Shown here: piece by piece, positions 1-7,951 of the stretch
How positions within the stretch are numbered: position 1 is the stretch's first letter
Layout of the letters: each line of letters opens with the position of its first letter
Origin: Deltaproteobacteria bacterium
GTDB taxonomy: Bacteria; Desulfobacterota; Desulfuromonadia; Geobacterales; Pseudopelobacteraceae
DNA length: 53,911 bases
NCBI GenBank assembly: GCA_021779135.1
Contig: JAJYBH010000006.1
Span: 1 to 53,911 of the forward strand
Reading direction: 5' to 3'
The notes under the pieces: model-generated
The model's input: the letters and a program-made list of their open reading frames with translations, nothing else
Told to the model about the DNA's origin: nothing
Databases searched by the model: none
Program-made: the position numbers and the translations under genes

Positions 1-113
1 ACAACAAGATCAAACGGTTAAAGCGTATGGCCTACGGGTATCGGGATGTCGCTTACTTCCTGTTGAAGATCCATCAGCACTGTGGCCTCCTCAACCCGAG
101 GCGTTTCAACTAA
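1..113 (+). pseudogene. C-terminal end of an ISL3-type transposase (cut by window edge)
   Basis: An open frame runs in from the left edge, beginning at base 3, and stops at TAA 111-113. It encodes 36 residues ending YFLLKIHQHCGLLNPRRFN, preceded by IKRLKRMAYGYRD. This resembles the C-terminus of ISL3-family (IS204/IS1001/IS1165) DDE transposases, which I recognise by pattern only. Whether the gene is intact to the left cannot be seen. It implies that an insertion sequence lies immediately left of the integrative-element genes. Bases 114-170 hold no gene that I can support. Confidence 0.6.
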
Positions 114-170
114 AATACGAAAGACTCAAGATCATTTCCTTTAATAGCATCGTCACCACTATCCCTTTTT

Positions 171-190
171 TATACGTGCCGGAACGTTCC
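171..190. repeat. Operator-like direct repeat, copy 1
   Basis: TATACGTGCCGGAACGTTCC matches the sequence at 428-447 in 19 of 20 positions. The core GGAACGTTCC is a perfect palindrome. This copy lies just beyond the stop of the small HTH gene, so the two copies bracket that gene. Read on the minus strand, a TATAAA follows the palindrome at the same distance as the -10 at the other copy, but the -35 is not recognisable here. It may be an auxiliary repressor site or a decayed promoter-operator. Confidence 0.6.
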
Positions 191-191
191 T

Positions 192-419
192 TTATTTTTG
201 GATAAAAAAATGCAGTATCGCCCTATCCACTTCCTCTTTTATCAGACGTATACGAGGTCGTGCAGAATTTCCCAAACGTACAACTGCACAGGGTGGTATT
301 CTTCGCGGCTTGTCATTGCGGTCGGTAAGCCAGAGCCTAACAGTCTGCTCTTTTACTCCGTATCGCCTCGCCGTCTCCTCGATTTTTTCGAGTGTTTTAC
401 CATCCATTTCATTTTTCAT
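192..419 (-). CDS. Small HTH DNA-binding protein, excisionase-like
   Basis: About 75 residues with a predicted helix-turn-helix (ETARRYGVKEQTVRLWL) followed by a basic segment and a conserved-looking RPRIRLIKEEVDRAI tail. This is the size and style of excisionase / MerR-like recombination directionality factors next to integrases. The frame extends upstream to an ATG at 434, but that ATG lies inside the predicted promoter: the -10 TATAGT occupies 426-431. The next in-frame ATG (codon 6 of the long form, at 419) falls where transcription should begin. I therefore prefer 419, which would give a leaderless message; the ATG at 407 is the alternative. It is divergent from the repressor gene, as expected of a control region. 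Its role as excisionase is inference from size, HTH and context. Confidence 0.6.
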   Translation of the reverse strand: MKNEMDGKTLEKIEETARRYGVKEQTVRLWLTDRNDKPRRIPPCAVVRLGNSARPRIRLIKEEVDRAILHFFIQK

Positions 420-425
420 ATTTTC

Positions 426-454
426 ACTATACATGCCGGAACGTTCCGTGTCAA
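426..454 (-). promoter_or_regulatory. Promoter of the small HTH gene with operator in the spacer
   Basis: On the minus strand TTGACA (449-454) and TATAGT (426-431) are separated by exactly 17 bases. The palindrome GGAACGTTCC (438-447) lies wholly inside that spacer. A protein bound there would occlude RNA polymerase, so this is a textbook arrangement for repression, presumably by the divergently encoded XRE protein. The predicted start point is near 419. Confidence 0.7.
428..447. repeat. Operator-like direct repeat, copy 2
   Basis: TATACATGCCGGAACGTTCC differs from copy 1 (171-190) at one base. It overlaps the -10 and spacer of the minus-strand promoter. Confidence 0.65.
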
Positions 455-544
455 GAAAAAAATCAACATCTATATCGATATTTATTTAACTCATGATTAT
501 TATAGATTCATATCAATAAAATTATGCGCATGTTGTAGTTATCA

Positions 545-598
545 TTGACAATTTATTTTAGATCAATTAGCATTTGGCTGTACATGTCGGAAAGTGTC
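545..598 (+). promoter_or_regulatory. Repressor promoter and third operator copy
   Basis: TTGACA at 545-550, a 17-base spacer and TAGCAT at 568-573 predict a start near 580. A degenerate third copy of the 20-base repeat (579-598, 15 of 20 matches to copy 2) lies at that start point. This suggests that the repressor controls its own transcription. Confidence 0.5.
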
Positions 599-616
599 AT
601 TTTAAGGGAGGTTTCA

Positions 617-1459
617 TTGAAATTATTTGAAAGGCTAAAGTTGTCCAGAACTTTTTCAGGACTATCTCAGGCGGAGCTTGCTAACATACTGGAAGTCCAC
701 CCTTCTGTTGTTACTCGATATGAAGGATCTAGGGAACCGGGGCAGTGGGTACTTGAAAAAATTGCAAGTGCAACGGGCATTCCATCATCATGGATTAAAT
801 ATGGAACCGATTTTTCTGGAATTGTTGTAGGCAGGATTGAATTACCAGGACGGGCATATTCCGTGAAAACTCTGAGGTCCATAGAAGGCCACCTCGCGGA
901 CATACTACCTGTATTTTTGTCTGAAAATCCTCCCGATAAGGTAATTCAACTTAAAGCTACAGCAAAGAATGCGACTCCATCTATCTTTATATTAGATAAT
1001 CCTTGTTATTGTTTGATTCTATTTACTAACAAAACGACCCCAATTGTATACAGTTTATTAAATAATCATATTAATATAGAACCTGAACATGTTTATGACA
1101 TACCGATAGAAGTTTATCTTAATGCTTATATTCAACCAGAGTTTGGATATTTGAAAATTATTCTTAGGTATGCTCACAGAGAATATGATGATTACGACTG
1201 GGGAAAATCGCTAATTGATGCTTCAGTATTGCCTCCTCCTGCACCTAGCAGGATGTATTTGTTCAAGTTTAAACCACCACATAATATAATTGATGGTCAA
1301 GAAGAAAAGTGGACGTCGTTTATAACAGAATATTTACTAAATGTTGGATGTTCAAACATTGAAGTTCAAATATGCAAAGAAGAATCAGACCCAACTTTCA
1401 CAAGACCACAATTCGCGCCCGAAGATTGGAAATTCAAAAAACTCGGTATAATTGATTAA
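617..1459 (+). CDS. XRE-family phage/ICE-type repressor
   Basis: About 280 residues. The N-terminal 65 form a helix-turn-helix (LSQAELANILEVHPSVVTRYE), typical of Cro/CI/XRE proteins. The remaining 200 residues match no domain that I recognise and show no obvious S24 peptidase (LexA/CI-type) motif. I chose the TTG at 617 because GGGAGG (606-611) precedes it by five bases. An in-frame ATG at 584 lies inside the operator-like sequence and has no ribosome site. The stop is 14 bases before the integrase start, so both are probably one transcript. Coding is AT-rich compared with 4500-30000, consistent with transfer. It is the probable reader of the three palindromic repeats at 171, 428 and 579; that link is inference. 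Confidence 0.7.
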   Translation: MKLFERLKLSRTFSGLSQAELANILEVHPSVVTRYEGSREPGQWVLEKIASATGIPSSWIKYGTDFSGIVVGRIELPGRAYSVKTLRSIEGHLADILPVFLSENPPDKVIQLKATAKNATPSIFILDNPCYCLILFTNKTTPIVYSLLNNHINIEPEHVYDIPIEVYLNAYIQPEFGYLKIILRYAHREYDDYDWGKSLIDASVLPPPAPSRMYLFKFKPPHNIIDGQEEKWTSFITEYLLNVGCSNIEVQICKEESDPTFTRPQFAPEDWKFKKLGIID

Positions 1460-1473
1460 GATCGGCACAAACA

Positions 1474-2694
1474 ATGAGTATAAGAAAACACTCGAAATGG
1501 TCTGGATGGTGGGTAATAGATGTCTCCCCATATGGTCGATCTGGTAAACGTGAACGAATTAACTGGCAAGGAACGGAAAGCGAGGCTATACAAATTGAGG
1601 CCGACATTTTGAGAAAAGCCAGGGGTGGCCCTATGGTTGCACCCACTTTCAGTGAACTTTTGCCCGATTTTTTACTCTATTACAAATCAGAAAAGCGCTC
1701 ATCAACAGTTAAAGATTTTATGTTCTCATGGCACGAACTAGTAAAAGACTTCGGAGATCTTAGACCCACACACTTTACCCCGATTCATATAGACCGATTC
1801 AAGCAGCGACGCCTAAAAGATGGTGTTTCAAAGAGAACGATTAATAAAAATATAGCATATCTGTCCTCCCTGATTACATTCCTTGTGAACCGTAAATTAA
1901 TGCTGGCATTAGATTTTAAAATCATTGGATTCCCTCTTAAACAAACAACGGCTCCTCTTCCGGAGGTTCCAACTCCTGAAGAGATTGCAAAGTTAATTGC
2001 CAATGCACCTAATCAGCAGACTCGACTTATAATGCTTCTTCTTTATTTGTGCGGATTAAGGATTGGTGAGCTACCGACCGTTTGCGTTGAAAAAATATAT
2101 TTGGACCGTGGTTGTATGTATGTGACTGGGAAAGGAGACAAAGAACGTATAATCGCAATTCCAACTGCAGATTTGGCTGAAGAGCTTAAAGAGCAAATCG
2201 AAAAAGTCGGTTCAGGGCCCTTATTCATCAATCCACGGACAGACAAACCTCTTAAATCTATCCGTAAGAGCATTATTAGCGCAGCAAAAGCTGCTGGAAT
2301 GAATCAGCGGGTTTATCATCACTTATTTCGCCACTCGTTCGGGACTCACAGCATCATGGCTGGAACACACCAACGGACACTTCAAGATCTCCTGGGGCAT
2401 GTGTCTATGAGTACAACTAATAAATATGTGCATCTTGCAGCCGAAACACTAATGAAAGAAGCAGGCAAACTCGGTGCAATGGTTTCCCCAGGCCTTACCC
2501 GTCCTGAGAAAGAAATAGAAATTGACTTGAAAGCACTTGTGTGGCAATTGCCATTAACTCAGATTGCAAAGCTGCTCGGAATATCTGATGTTGCAGTACG
2601 AAAGCGATGTGTAAAGCTTGGAATAGCGTTGCCACCAAAAGGACATTGGCAACGTGACATAAACAAGAGGCGTGACAACGTGACAACTATTTAA
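1474..2694 (+). CDS. Tyrosine integrase with extra C-terminal HTH
   Basis: 406 residues. An N-terminal SAM-like core-binding domain (about 55-150) is followed by a catalytic domain with the family signature. LCGLRIGE holds the first Arg, TGKGDKER the Lys, HHLFRHSFG the His-x-x-Arg box, DLLGHVS the second His and TTNKYVHL the Tyr nucleophile. After the catalytic Tyr come roughly 90 more residues, including a second HTH-like segment (LTQIAKLLGISDVAVRKRC), longer than usual for the family. The gene ends 42 bases before the 3' half of tRNA-Phe, its likely attachment site. It recombines the element at that tRNA; the repressor gene precedes it in the same operon. Confidence 0.88.
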   Translation: MSIRKHSKWSGWWVIDVSPYGRSGKRERINWQGTESEAIQIEADILRKARGGPMVAPTFSELLPDFLLYYKSEKRSSTVKDFMFSWHELVKDFGDLRPTHFTPIHIDRFKQRRLKDGVSKRTINKNIAYLSSLITFLVNRKLMLALDFKIIGFPLKQTTAPLPEVPTPEEIAKLIANAPNQQTRLIMLLLYLCGLRIGELPTVCVEKIYLDRGCMYVTGKGDKERIIAIPTADLAEELKEQIEKVGSGPLFINPRTDKPLKSIRKSIISAAKAAGMNQRVYHHLFRHSFGTHSIMAGTHQRTLQDLLGHVSMSTTNKYVHLAAETLMKEAGKLGAMVSPGLTRPEKEIEIDLKALVWQLPLTQIAKLLGISDVAVRKRCVKLGIALPPKGHWQRDINKRRDNVTTI

Positions 2695-2736
2695 ACAAAT
2701 AAGCTATTTAATTTAAGTATGTTATGCATAAGCTAT

Positions 2737-2786
2737 GAGGATTGAAAATCCTCGTGTCGGCGGTTCGATTCCGTCCCTGGGCACCA
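2737..2786 (+). tRNA. 3' half of tRNA-Phe(GAA): attachment site
   Basis: The stretch starts in the anticodon arm (GAGGA-TTGAAAA-TCCTC, anticodon GAA). It continues through variable loop, T arm (GGCGG-TTCGATT-CCGTC), acceptor strand CCTGGGC, A73 and encoded CCA. The matching 5' half (expected start GCCCAGG) is absent upstream, where integrase-proximal AT-rich sequence lies. So this is the att repeat at the right end of the element. The intact tRNA should lie left of the window. Confidence 0.85.
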
Positions 2787-2796
2787 CTTAATCACT

Positions 2797-2831
2797 AAAA
2801 GGCCAAGCATTCACATGCTTGGCCTTTTTTT
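2797..2831 (+). terminator. Intrinsic terminator after tRNA-Phe 3' half
   Basis: A perfect stem AAGGCCAAGCAT / ATGCTTGGCCTT with a four-base loop is followed by a T-run. It is probably the original tRNA-Phe terminator, marking return to host sequence. Bases 2832-2965 hold nothing further that I can identify. Confidence 0.9.
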
Positions 2832-2965
2832 ATTTTCTCATTTGTACGCTTTTGGTACACCGCCGACACGCTGGCCAGCTGACTGATTGCAGTAATATCG
2901 GCACATTACACGGCCAGATTGCGCCTCAATACTACTCTGACTCCCCATTTACGCTCTCGAAAACG

Positions 2966-3625
2966 CTACGCCGATATCCCTTCAACCCCAGCCAACCGTT
3001 GCCCCAACTCAAAGGCACGTTGACATTCCAGTGGCAACACCTCTGTACGACGTTTGGCTTTGTGGGCAGGGTCAAAAATTTCGATCACCACCTTTGAATA
3101 ATCGTCAACCTGACAGGTGTCAAAGGCACACAGCGTCTCGGCAGACCCAAGGAGCATGTTCACATAGCGCTCATTGGTGTTGAATATCTGCTCGTAGCCA
3201 AACTCCCTGCTCCGCTCTTCCGGAACATTCATGGTGTAGATGAAGCCGACTTTGATTTTTTTAGGGAACAGAGTGCCGTACGGTACCGTATAGGTGAGGT
3301 ACGGAAACAGCAGACGTTCGATAAAACTGCGCGTCTCGCCGGTGACCGTGCCGAAGTATATCGGCGATCCGATGACAAGGGCGTCGGCTGCGGCGATCTT
3401 TTCCAGCACCGGCTCCAGAGCGTCATTCAGGACGCATTTCCCGTAACTGCTCCCGCCACGAGTTTTGCAGGCAAAGCAACTCTTACACCCCTTAAAGTCC
3501 AGATCATACAGATGAAATTGCTCCGTTGTCGCCCCTTGTGCTGCGGCCCCTTCCAGTGCCTTGGTCACGAGTGTCGCTGTGTTCCATTGTTTCCGTGGAC
3601 TGCCGTTGATTCCGATGACGTTCAT
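2966..3625 (-). CDS. Flavodoxin-fold NAD(P)H-dependent FMN reductase
   Basis: 219 residues. MNVIGINGSPRK at the N-terminus is the FMN phosphate loop of the NADPH-dependent FMN reductase / iron-sulfur flavoprotein family. A cysteine cluster follows at about 48-66 (CKSCFACK, then GKCVLND). DALVIGSPIYFGTVTG is the second FMN-contact segment. Such proteins reduce quinones or other acceptors through bound FMN, in the cytoplasm; the substrate here is unknown. AAAGGAG lies eight bases before the ATG. It stands alone inside the mini-island between the two tRNA-Phe 3' repeats. The upstream 170 bases contain its promoter region and then the hipB operators. Confidence 0.8.
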   Translation of the reverse strand: MNVIGINGSPRKQWNTATLVTKALEGAAAQGATTEQFHLYDLDFKGCKSCFACKTRGGSSYGKCVLNDALEPVLEKIAAADALVIGSPIYFGTVTGETRSFIERLLFPYLTYTVPYGTLFPKKIKVGFIYTMNVPEERSREFGYEQIFNTNERYVNMLLGSAETLCAFDTCQVDDYSKVVIEIFDPAHKAKRRTEVLPLECQRAFELGQRLAGVEGISA

Positions 3626-3792
3626 GTAAAGCTCTCCTTTTGTGGTGGTTGGTTTTCGCTTGCCGGACAGATACCTGTGACTGGCAATCTAAACTATAAT
3701 CGCCATTCCTTACTCTCGGAAATATGCCGCAAAGATTTTTGGGTGTTTTTTTGGGTATATCAAGACGAATACCACCATCGTATTGCCAATAA

Positions 3793-3908
3793 TATGTCCA
3801 TACGGAAATATTTATTGACAAACAGCCTGCAAATAGCAAATTATGTCCGTACGGAAATACTATTATGCATGCGCCGCCTGATTGGTTAATATATGTTCGT
3901 ACGGACAT
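3793..3908. promoter_or_regulatory. Three palindromic operators upstream of hipB
   Basis: TATGTCCATACGGAAAT (from 3793), TATGTCCGTACGGAAAT (from 3842) and TATGTTCGTACGGACAT (from 3892) are near-identical palindromes around CGTACG, spaced 49 and 50 bases apart. A -35 TTGACA (3815-3820) lies between the first and second. A plausible -10 (AATTAT, 3839-3844, 18-base spacing) overlaps the second. The layout fits cooperative autorepression by the HipB-like protein encoded just downstream. Confidence 0.7.
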
Positions 3909-3917
3909 GGGGTATGT

Positions 3918-4181
3918 ATGAAAAACACGAACGACTCCAAAAACACATACGGCAAGGTAACAACGGCCGAAGACGTTGGGCGCATCATACGCGCGAAGCG
4001 AAAGGAAACCGGCGTCCGTCAGGACATGGCTGCCGGCATGTCCGAAGTCGGCACAAAGTTCCTTTCACAGCTCGAGAACGGCAAGGAGACGGCCGAACTG
4101 GGCAAGACCCTCCGTGTGCTCCGGAAGCTGGGTCTGAATGTCTACATCTACCCACGCTCGGCAGACCCGATAAAAGACTGA
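3918..4181 (+). CDS. HipB-like XRE antitoxin / regulator
   Basis: 87 residues from ATG 3918 (MKNTNDSKNTYGKVTTAEDV). A central HTH (RKETGVRQDMAAGMSEVGTKFLSQLENGKETA) and the ending LGKTLRVLRKLGLNVYIYP are characteristic of HipB/y4mF-type antitoxins. An in-frame ATG at 3882 would place the third operator inside the coding region, so the ATG at 3918 with GGGG just before it is preferred. It overlaps nothing, but the hipA stub starts four bases after its stop. In intact pairs HipB binds HipA and represses the operon. Here the toxin is destroyed, so this may be an orphan repressor. Confidence 0.75.
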   Translation: MKNTNDSKNTYGKVTTAEDVGRIIRAKRKETGVRQDMAAGMSEVGTKFLSQLENGKETAELGKTLRVLRKLGLNVYIYPRSADPIKD

Positions 4182-4185
4182 AACG

Positions 4186-4245
4186 ATGACGAATCAACTC
4201 ACCGTGTATCTCAACTCCACCAAAGGGAGGGAATTGGTCAAGTGA
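4186..4245 (+). pseudogene. hipA stub (19 codons)
   Basis: ATG at 4186 gives MTNQLTVYLNSTKGRELVK and then TGA at 4243. The start LTVYLN resembles the N-terminus of HipA-type kinases, which normally run to about 400 residues. Nothing HipA-like follows in any frame before the terminator at 4438, so the toxin has been deleted rather than merely mutated. Identification rests on a short match and on position after hipB. Bases 4246-4394 contain no gene. Confidence 0.5.
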
Positions 4246-4394
4246 TGTGCAGACGGCCGTCAACCGCGGCAATACCAGCGGCAGCCGGGGGAGTCAGTGA
4301 AAGGAATGCATTGGAGGGAAAACCATCGGCTACAGCAGTCAATAAATAATAACCTAACTACATAATTTGCAAATACAATCACAATCGACAAAAA

Positions 4395-4433
4395 ATTGAA
4401 AATCCTGGTGTCGGCGGTTCAGTTACGACCCTG
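4395..4433 (+). repeat. Degraded second copy of tRNA-Phe 3' half (relic att site)
   Basis: Matches the tRNA-Phe fragment at 2742-2780 in about 34 of 39 positions: ATTGAAAATCCT, G for C, then GTGTCGGCGGTTC, then a diverged T-arm/acceptor part. With the copy at 2737 it brackets 1.6 kb carrying the reductase and hipB. It no longer encodes a functional acceptor end. Confidence 0.75.
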
Positions 4434-4437
4434 ACGA

Positions 4438-4470
4438 AGAGCTGACTACATAATAATAGTCAGCTCTTTT
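4438..4470 (+). terminator. Intrinsic terminator after relic att site
   Basis: Stem AGAGCTGACTA / TAGTCAGCTCT with an eight-base loop and TTTT. It holds the same place after the relic tRNA end as the 2797 terminator does after the other copy. It can also serve as bidirectional terminator for proB, which ends at 4508 from the other side. Confidence 0.8.
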
Positions 4471-4507
4471 CATGTATGACTCTGAAGCCAGGCGTGCCTG
4501 CGGAAGC

Positions 4508-5632
4508 TTACGACATCACCACCAGATTATCCCTGTGGATGACCACGTCCGCATAGCGATATCCCAGCAATGCCTCGATGTCGCTGCTCTTGTGACCGGC
4601 CAGCCGGGAGATCTCACCGCTTGAGTAGTCCGACAGGCCCCGCGCAATTTCCCTGCCCTCCATGTCGCAGATCCGCACGCAGGCGCCACGCTCAAAACGG
4701 CCCTCAACCCCGACGACACCAGACGGCAGCAGGCTTTTACCCTTTTTCAGAAGCACGTTCCGTGCTCCGTCATCTACAATCACGCGCCCGGCCGGCTTGA
4801 GTGTGCAGGCGATCCAGTGCTTCCTGCGGTTGAGACCGGTGCCACTTGGCAGGAACAGGGTGCCAACCTCTTCGCCACGCATGGCGGCGGAGAGAATCCC
4901 CTCGCGCTTCCCGGCAACAAGGATGGTTGGAACGCCATTTTTGCCGGCCTTCTTGGCGGCCGCCACCTTGGTGGCCATGCCGCCGGTTCCGACACTGGAA
5001 GCGGAATTGCCGGCGACGCGCTCCAGTTCGCGGGTGATGCTCTCCACCAGGGGGATCAGCCGGGCATCGGGGTCCTTGCCGGGGTCAGCACTGTACAGTC
5101 CTTCAACGTCGGTCAGGATGACCAGCAGGTCGGATTCTGCCACGTTGGTGACCAGGGCCGAAAGGTTGTCATTGTCACCGAACATGATCTCATCCACCAC
5201 GACCGTGTCGTTCTCGTTGATGACCGGGATGATACCGAAACCGAGCAGGGTGTCGATGGTGGCACGGGCATTCAGAAAGCGCTGCCGGCTCTCCAGATCC
5301 TCGCTGGTCAAGAGGAGTTGGGCCGCCTTGAGGGCGTGAGGCGCCAGCGCCTGCTCGTAGGCCCGCATCAGGCGGGTCTGGCCGATGGCGGCGGCAGCCT
5401 GCTTCTGGGGTATGGTTTTGGGTTTCTCCATTAGCCCCAGTTCGCTGCGACCGGCGGCGATCGCCCCGGAAGAGACGACGACGACCTGCTTTCCCTGTTC
5501 GCGGAGCAGGGCGATATCATCACAGATCCTGCCGATGACCTCATGGTCAAGTCCGCCGTTGGCATCGGTCAGGACCCGGCTGCCGATCTTTATCACGACC
5601 CGCTTTATAGATTTCAGCAGTTTCCTGCGCAT
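4508..5632 (-). CDS. proB: Glutamate 5-kinase
   Basis: 374 residues. Catalyses ATP-dependent phosphorylation of glutamate, first step of proline synthesis, in the cytoplasm. An amino-acid-kinase domain occupies about 1-260 ([42 protein letters not shown]). A PUA domain follows at about 275-365. I set the start at the ATG whose bases overlap the obgE stop (TGATG), because AGGA lies six bases upstream; an ATG two codons earlier is too close to that site. Translational coupling to obgE is likely. In many Geobacter genomes proA and nadD follow proB; here the gene is followed at once by the relic att site and terminator, so the operon end may have been rearranged by integration. Confidence 0.95.
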   Translation of the reverse strand: MRRKLLKSIKRVVIKIGSRVLTDANGGLDHEVIGRICDDIALLREQGKQVVVVSSGAIAAGRSELGLMEKPKTIPQKQAAAAIGQTRLMRAYEQALAPHALKAAQLLLTSEDLESRQRFLNARATIDTLLGFGIIPVINENDTVVVDEIMFGDNDNLSALVTNVAESDLLVILTDVEGLYSADPGKDPDARLIPLVESITRELERVAGNSASSVGTGGMATKVAAAKKAGKNGVPTILVAGKREGILSAAMRGEEVGTLFLPSGTGLNRRKHWIACTLKPAGRVIVDDGARNVLLKKGKSLLPSGVVGVEGRFERGACVRICDMEGREIARGLSDYSSGEISRLAGHKSSDIEALLGYRYADVVIHRDNLVVMS

Positions 5633-6648
5633 CACCATTCCTCTTCTGCGTGGCCCCACAGCCGGCGCGCGATCTCGTCCAGCAGTTCCGGAATACCGTC
5701 TCCGGTGGCCGATGAGATCGCGAAGACCTTGACGCCGCGCCCCTCGAACCAGGCGGTGATCTCGGCCAGATGCTCGCGCGTCTGGGGCAGGTCGGTCTTG
5801 GTAATGACCACCACCTGCTCCTTGGCTGCCAGTTCAGCGCTGAACAGGGCCAGTTCGCGGCAGACCACCTCGTACTCGGCCAATGGGTCACGTTCCGGCA
5901 TCCAGGAGATGTCCACCAGGTGCAGCAGGATTCCGGACCGCTCCAGGTGTTTCAGGAAACGGTGCCCCAGACCAGCGCCGTCATGGGCCCCCTCGATAAT
6001 GCCGGGGATGTCGGCCATGACGAAGGAGCGGTAGTTCTTATAGGCCACGACCCCCAGACTGGGAACCATGGTGGTAAAGGGATAATCGGCGATCTTCGGG
6101 CGCGCGGCGGAGATCTTGCTGATCAGCGACGACTTGCCGGCATTGGGCAGACCCAGCAGCCCAACGTCGGCCATCAGTTTCAGCTCCAGGCGCAGCTTGC
6201 GCTCCTCTTCCTCGCCGCCCGGCTGGGCAAACTTGGGTGCCTTGTTGGTGGCGGATGCAAAGCGGGCATTACCCTGCCCCCCCCGGCCGCCTTTCAGCAG
6301 GACCACACGCATGCCGTCCTCGTTCATATCGGCCAACTGTTCACCGGTCTCCGCATCGGTAATCACGGTCCCCACCGGAACCGTAATGACCAGATCATCG
6401 CCTCCGGCGCCATGACGATTCTTGCCCATGCCGTTATGCCCTTTTTCGGCTTTCTGGTGCGGACGATGGCGCAGCTCCAGCAGGGTCGAAAGGCCGCTCT
6501 TGGCGGTAAAGATCACATCGCCACCCTTGCCGCCGTCTCCGCCGCTGGGGCCGCCGAATTCTATGAACTTTTCATGGCGAAAGGCGACACAGCCAGCTCC
6601 GCCGTGGCCCGAGGTTGCAAACAGGGTTACTTCATCGATAAATTTCAT
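5632..6648 (-). CDS. obgE: GTPase Obg, ribosome assembly
   Basis: 338 residues. The glycine-rich Obg fold (1-158: FVDEVTLF-like start, [30 protein letters not shown]) precedes a G domain with GLPNAGKSS (G1), DYPFTT (G2), DIPGIIEGA (G3), TKTDL (G4) and ISSATGDG (G5). The C-terminal OCT domain found in some relatives is absent. Essential GTPase acting in 50S maturation. It lies five bases after the rdgC stop and overlaps proB. Two of the usual neighbours, rplU and rpmA, are not upstream here. Confidence 0.96.
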   Translation of the reverse strand: MKFIDEVTLFATSGHGGAGCVAFRHEKFIEFGGPSGGDGGKGGDVIFTAKSGLSTLLELRHRPHQKAEKGHNGMGKNRHGAGGDDLVITVPVGTVITDAETGEQLADMNEDGMRVVLLKGGRGGQGNARFASATNKAPKFAQPGGEEEERKLRLELKLMADVGLLGLPNAGKSSLISKISAARPKIADYPFTTMVPSLGVVAYKNYRSFVMADIPGIIEGAHDGAGLGHRFLKHLERSGILLHLVDISWMPERDPLAEYEVVCRELALFSAELAAKEQVVVITKTDLPQTREHLAEITAWFEGRGVKVFAISSATGDGIPELLDEIARRLWGHAEEEW

Positions 6649-6652
6649 TGGA

Positions 6653-7822
6653 TCACTTTCCGTCCAGCCATTCCTGGATCGTTGTCAAGCGCCCTGCCCA
6701 GCCAGCTGACAGGCGCTCTTTGAGAAATGCCGCAAACAGGCTGTCAAAGAGCTGGACGCCCTGCTCCAGCAGGTACATGCGCTCGTAAAAGGCAGCCTCG
6801 CGCTCACTGACCTCATCAACCGTGGCATCTTTCTCAATGCGGATCTGCGGGCATTTGAACGAGGCAAAGCCGAAGGTTTCGCCCTTCAGGGTCAATTTCC
6901 AGAGATTCTCATCCTTTTCCATGCAGACCGTGGCGCTGGTTATGCGCTTGCCGCCTTTGAGGGCCGAAATGGCCTCCAGGTAGCTATCCTGCGAACCGGA
7001 CACCGACACCTTCTGGATGCCTCCCTCCTCACCCCCACCCTGGAGCTGGATGCGGTCGTCGATCCAGGCCGAAAATCGCTCTCCAGTGCCGAGGGTCCCG
7101 GGACAACTGACGGAAAACTCCCCTTCGCCGTTGATGCCGCGCTGCAACAGCCAGAGCATGAACTCCCATCCCAGCCACTGGTTGTCGCGGATCAGGGCCG
7201 TCACCGCGTCGGAATTTGCCTGGTTGGCCTTTTCGAGGTTCTCCAGCATCTGGCCTTCCAGCAGCATGCGGGCCCGGGCAAAGGGGTGGATAATAACGGG
7301 ACTGAAGCCTTCGAAGGTCTTGCGGAACAGCTCTTCAAAACGCTCGATAACCTTGCTCCCCAGGCTGAACAGTGTCAGGACGCCGCTCTTCTGGTCCCAG
7401 ACGACATCCACGCTGGATGGGACCGGCAGACACCTGCTCAGGAGCCGCATCTGCACCTGTTCCTTGATCTCCGCCCGCTTGTTTTTGGGTGTGCGGCGCA
7501 GGTTGGGATGCTGGGCAAGAAAGGCCCCCTCTTCCCGGCCGGCATGGGACTTGAGCACTGCCGCGGGAATCTTGCGCTGATCACGGCGGAGCGAGAAGAC
7601 CAGATAGTTGTCGCGCCAGAAATCGGCCGGAACCTCGAAGGTCGCATCGTCGGGACGATCGACCTGAGTCCATCCCTCGGAGGCCTCTTCTGTAGAATTT
7701 TCTATGGACTGAAAACCCCGGGCGGACAATTTGGCGGAAAGCCACGGGAAAAGTTCGTCCTTCGGCAGGTCGCCTTCGATAGTATATTGCGTGATGCTGA
7801 CGGTGTTGGCGTAGACTCCCAT
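6653..7822 (-). CDS. rdgC: Recombination-associated protein RdgC
   Basis: About 389 residues from [17 protein letters not shown]; a longer frame adds 20 residues of a type not seen in the family. RdgC forms a ring around double-stranded DNA and modulates RecA; the bulk of this sequence ([21 protein letters not shown], then [12 protein letters not shown], then [10 protein letters not shown]) follows the family pattern. An AGGAAG about 13 bases before the chosen ATG is a weak ribosome site. RdgC is a lone gene in gammaproteobacteria; here it is tightly packed before obgE, so both may be cotranscribed. Confidence 0.85.
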   Translation of the reverse strand: MGVYANTVSITQYTIEGDLPKDELFPWLSAKLSARGFQSIENSTEEASEGWTQVDRPDDATFEVPADFWRDNYLVFSLRRDQRKIPAAVLKSHAGREEGAFLAQHPNLRRTPKNKRAEIKEQVQMRLLSRCLPVPSSVDVVWDQKSGVLTLFSLGSKVIERFEELFRKTFEGFSPVIIHPFARARMLLEGQMLENLEKANQANSDAVTALIRDNQWLGWEFMLWLLQRGINGEGEFSVSCPGTLGTGERFSAWIDDRIQLQGGGEEGGIQKVSVSGSQDSYLEAISALKGGKRITSATVCMEKDENLWKLTLKGETFGFASFKCPQIRIEKDATVDEVSEREAAFYERMYLLEQGVQLFDSLFAAFLKERLSAGWAGRLTTIQEWLDGK

Positions 7823-7951
7823 TTTGGTTGGTTTACTTCCTTTCGGTGTGTTTATGCAGAAACAGGTTGAACAGTATGCCACAAATTCCGGCGAAGTGCA
7901 TGCTTCTATTTAATATCGACCTGAACTGTGGCAGGGAGTGAGCCGGCATTC

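Noticed and set aside
3793-3908. Evenly spaced palindromic repeats resembling a tiny CRISPR array
   Set aside because: Only three short palindromes, located in a promoter directly before hipB; no leader, spacers or cas genes.
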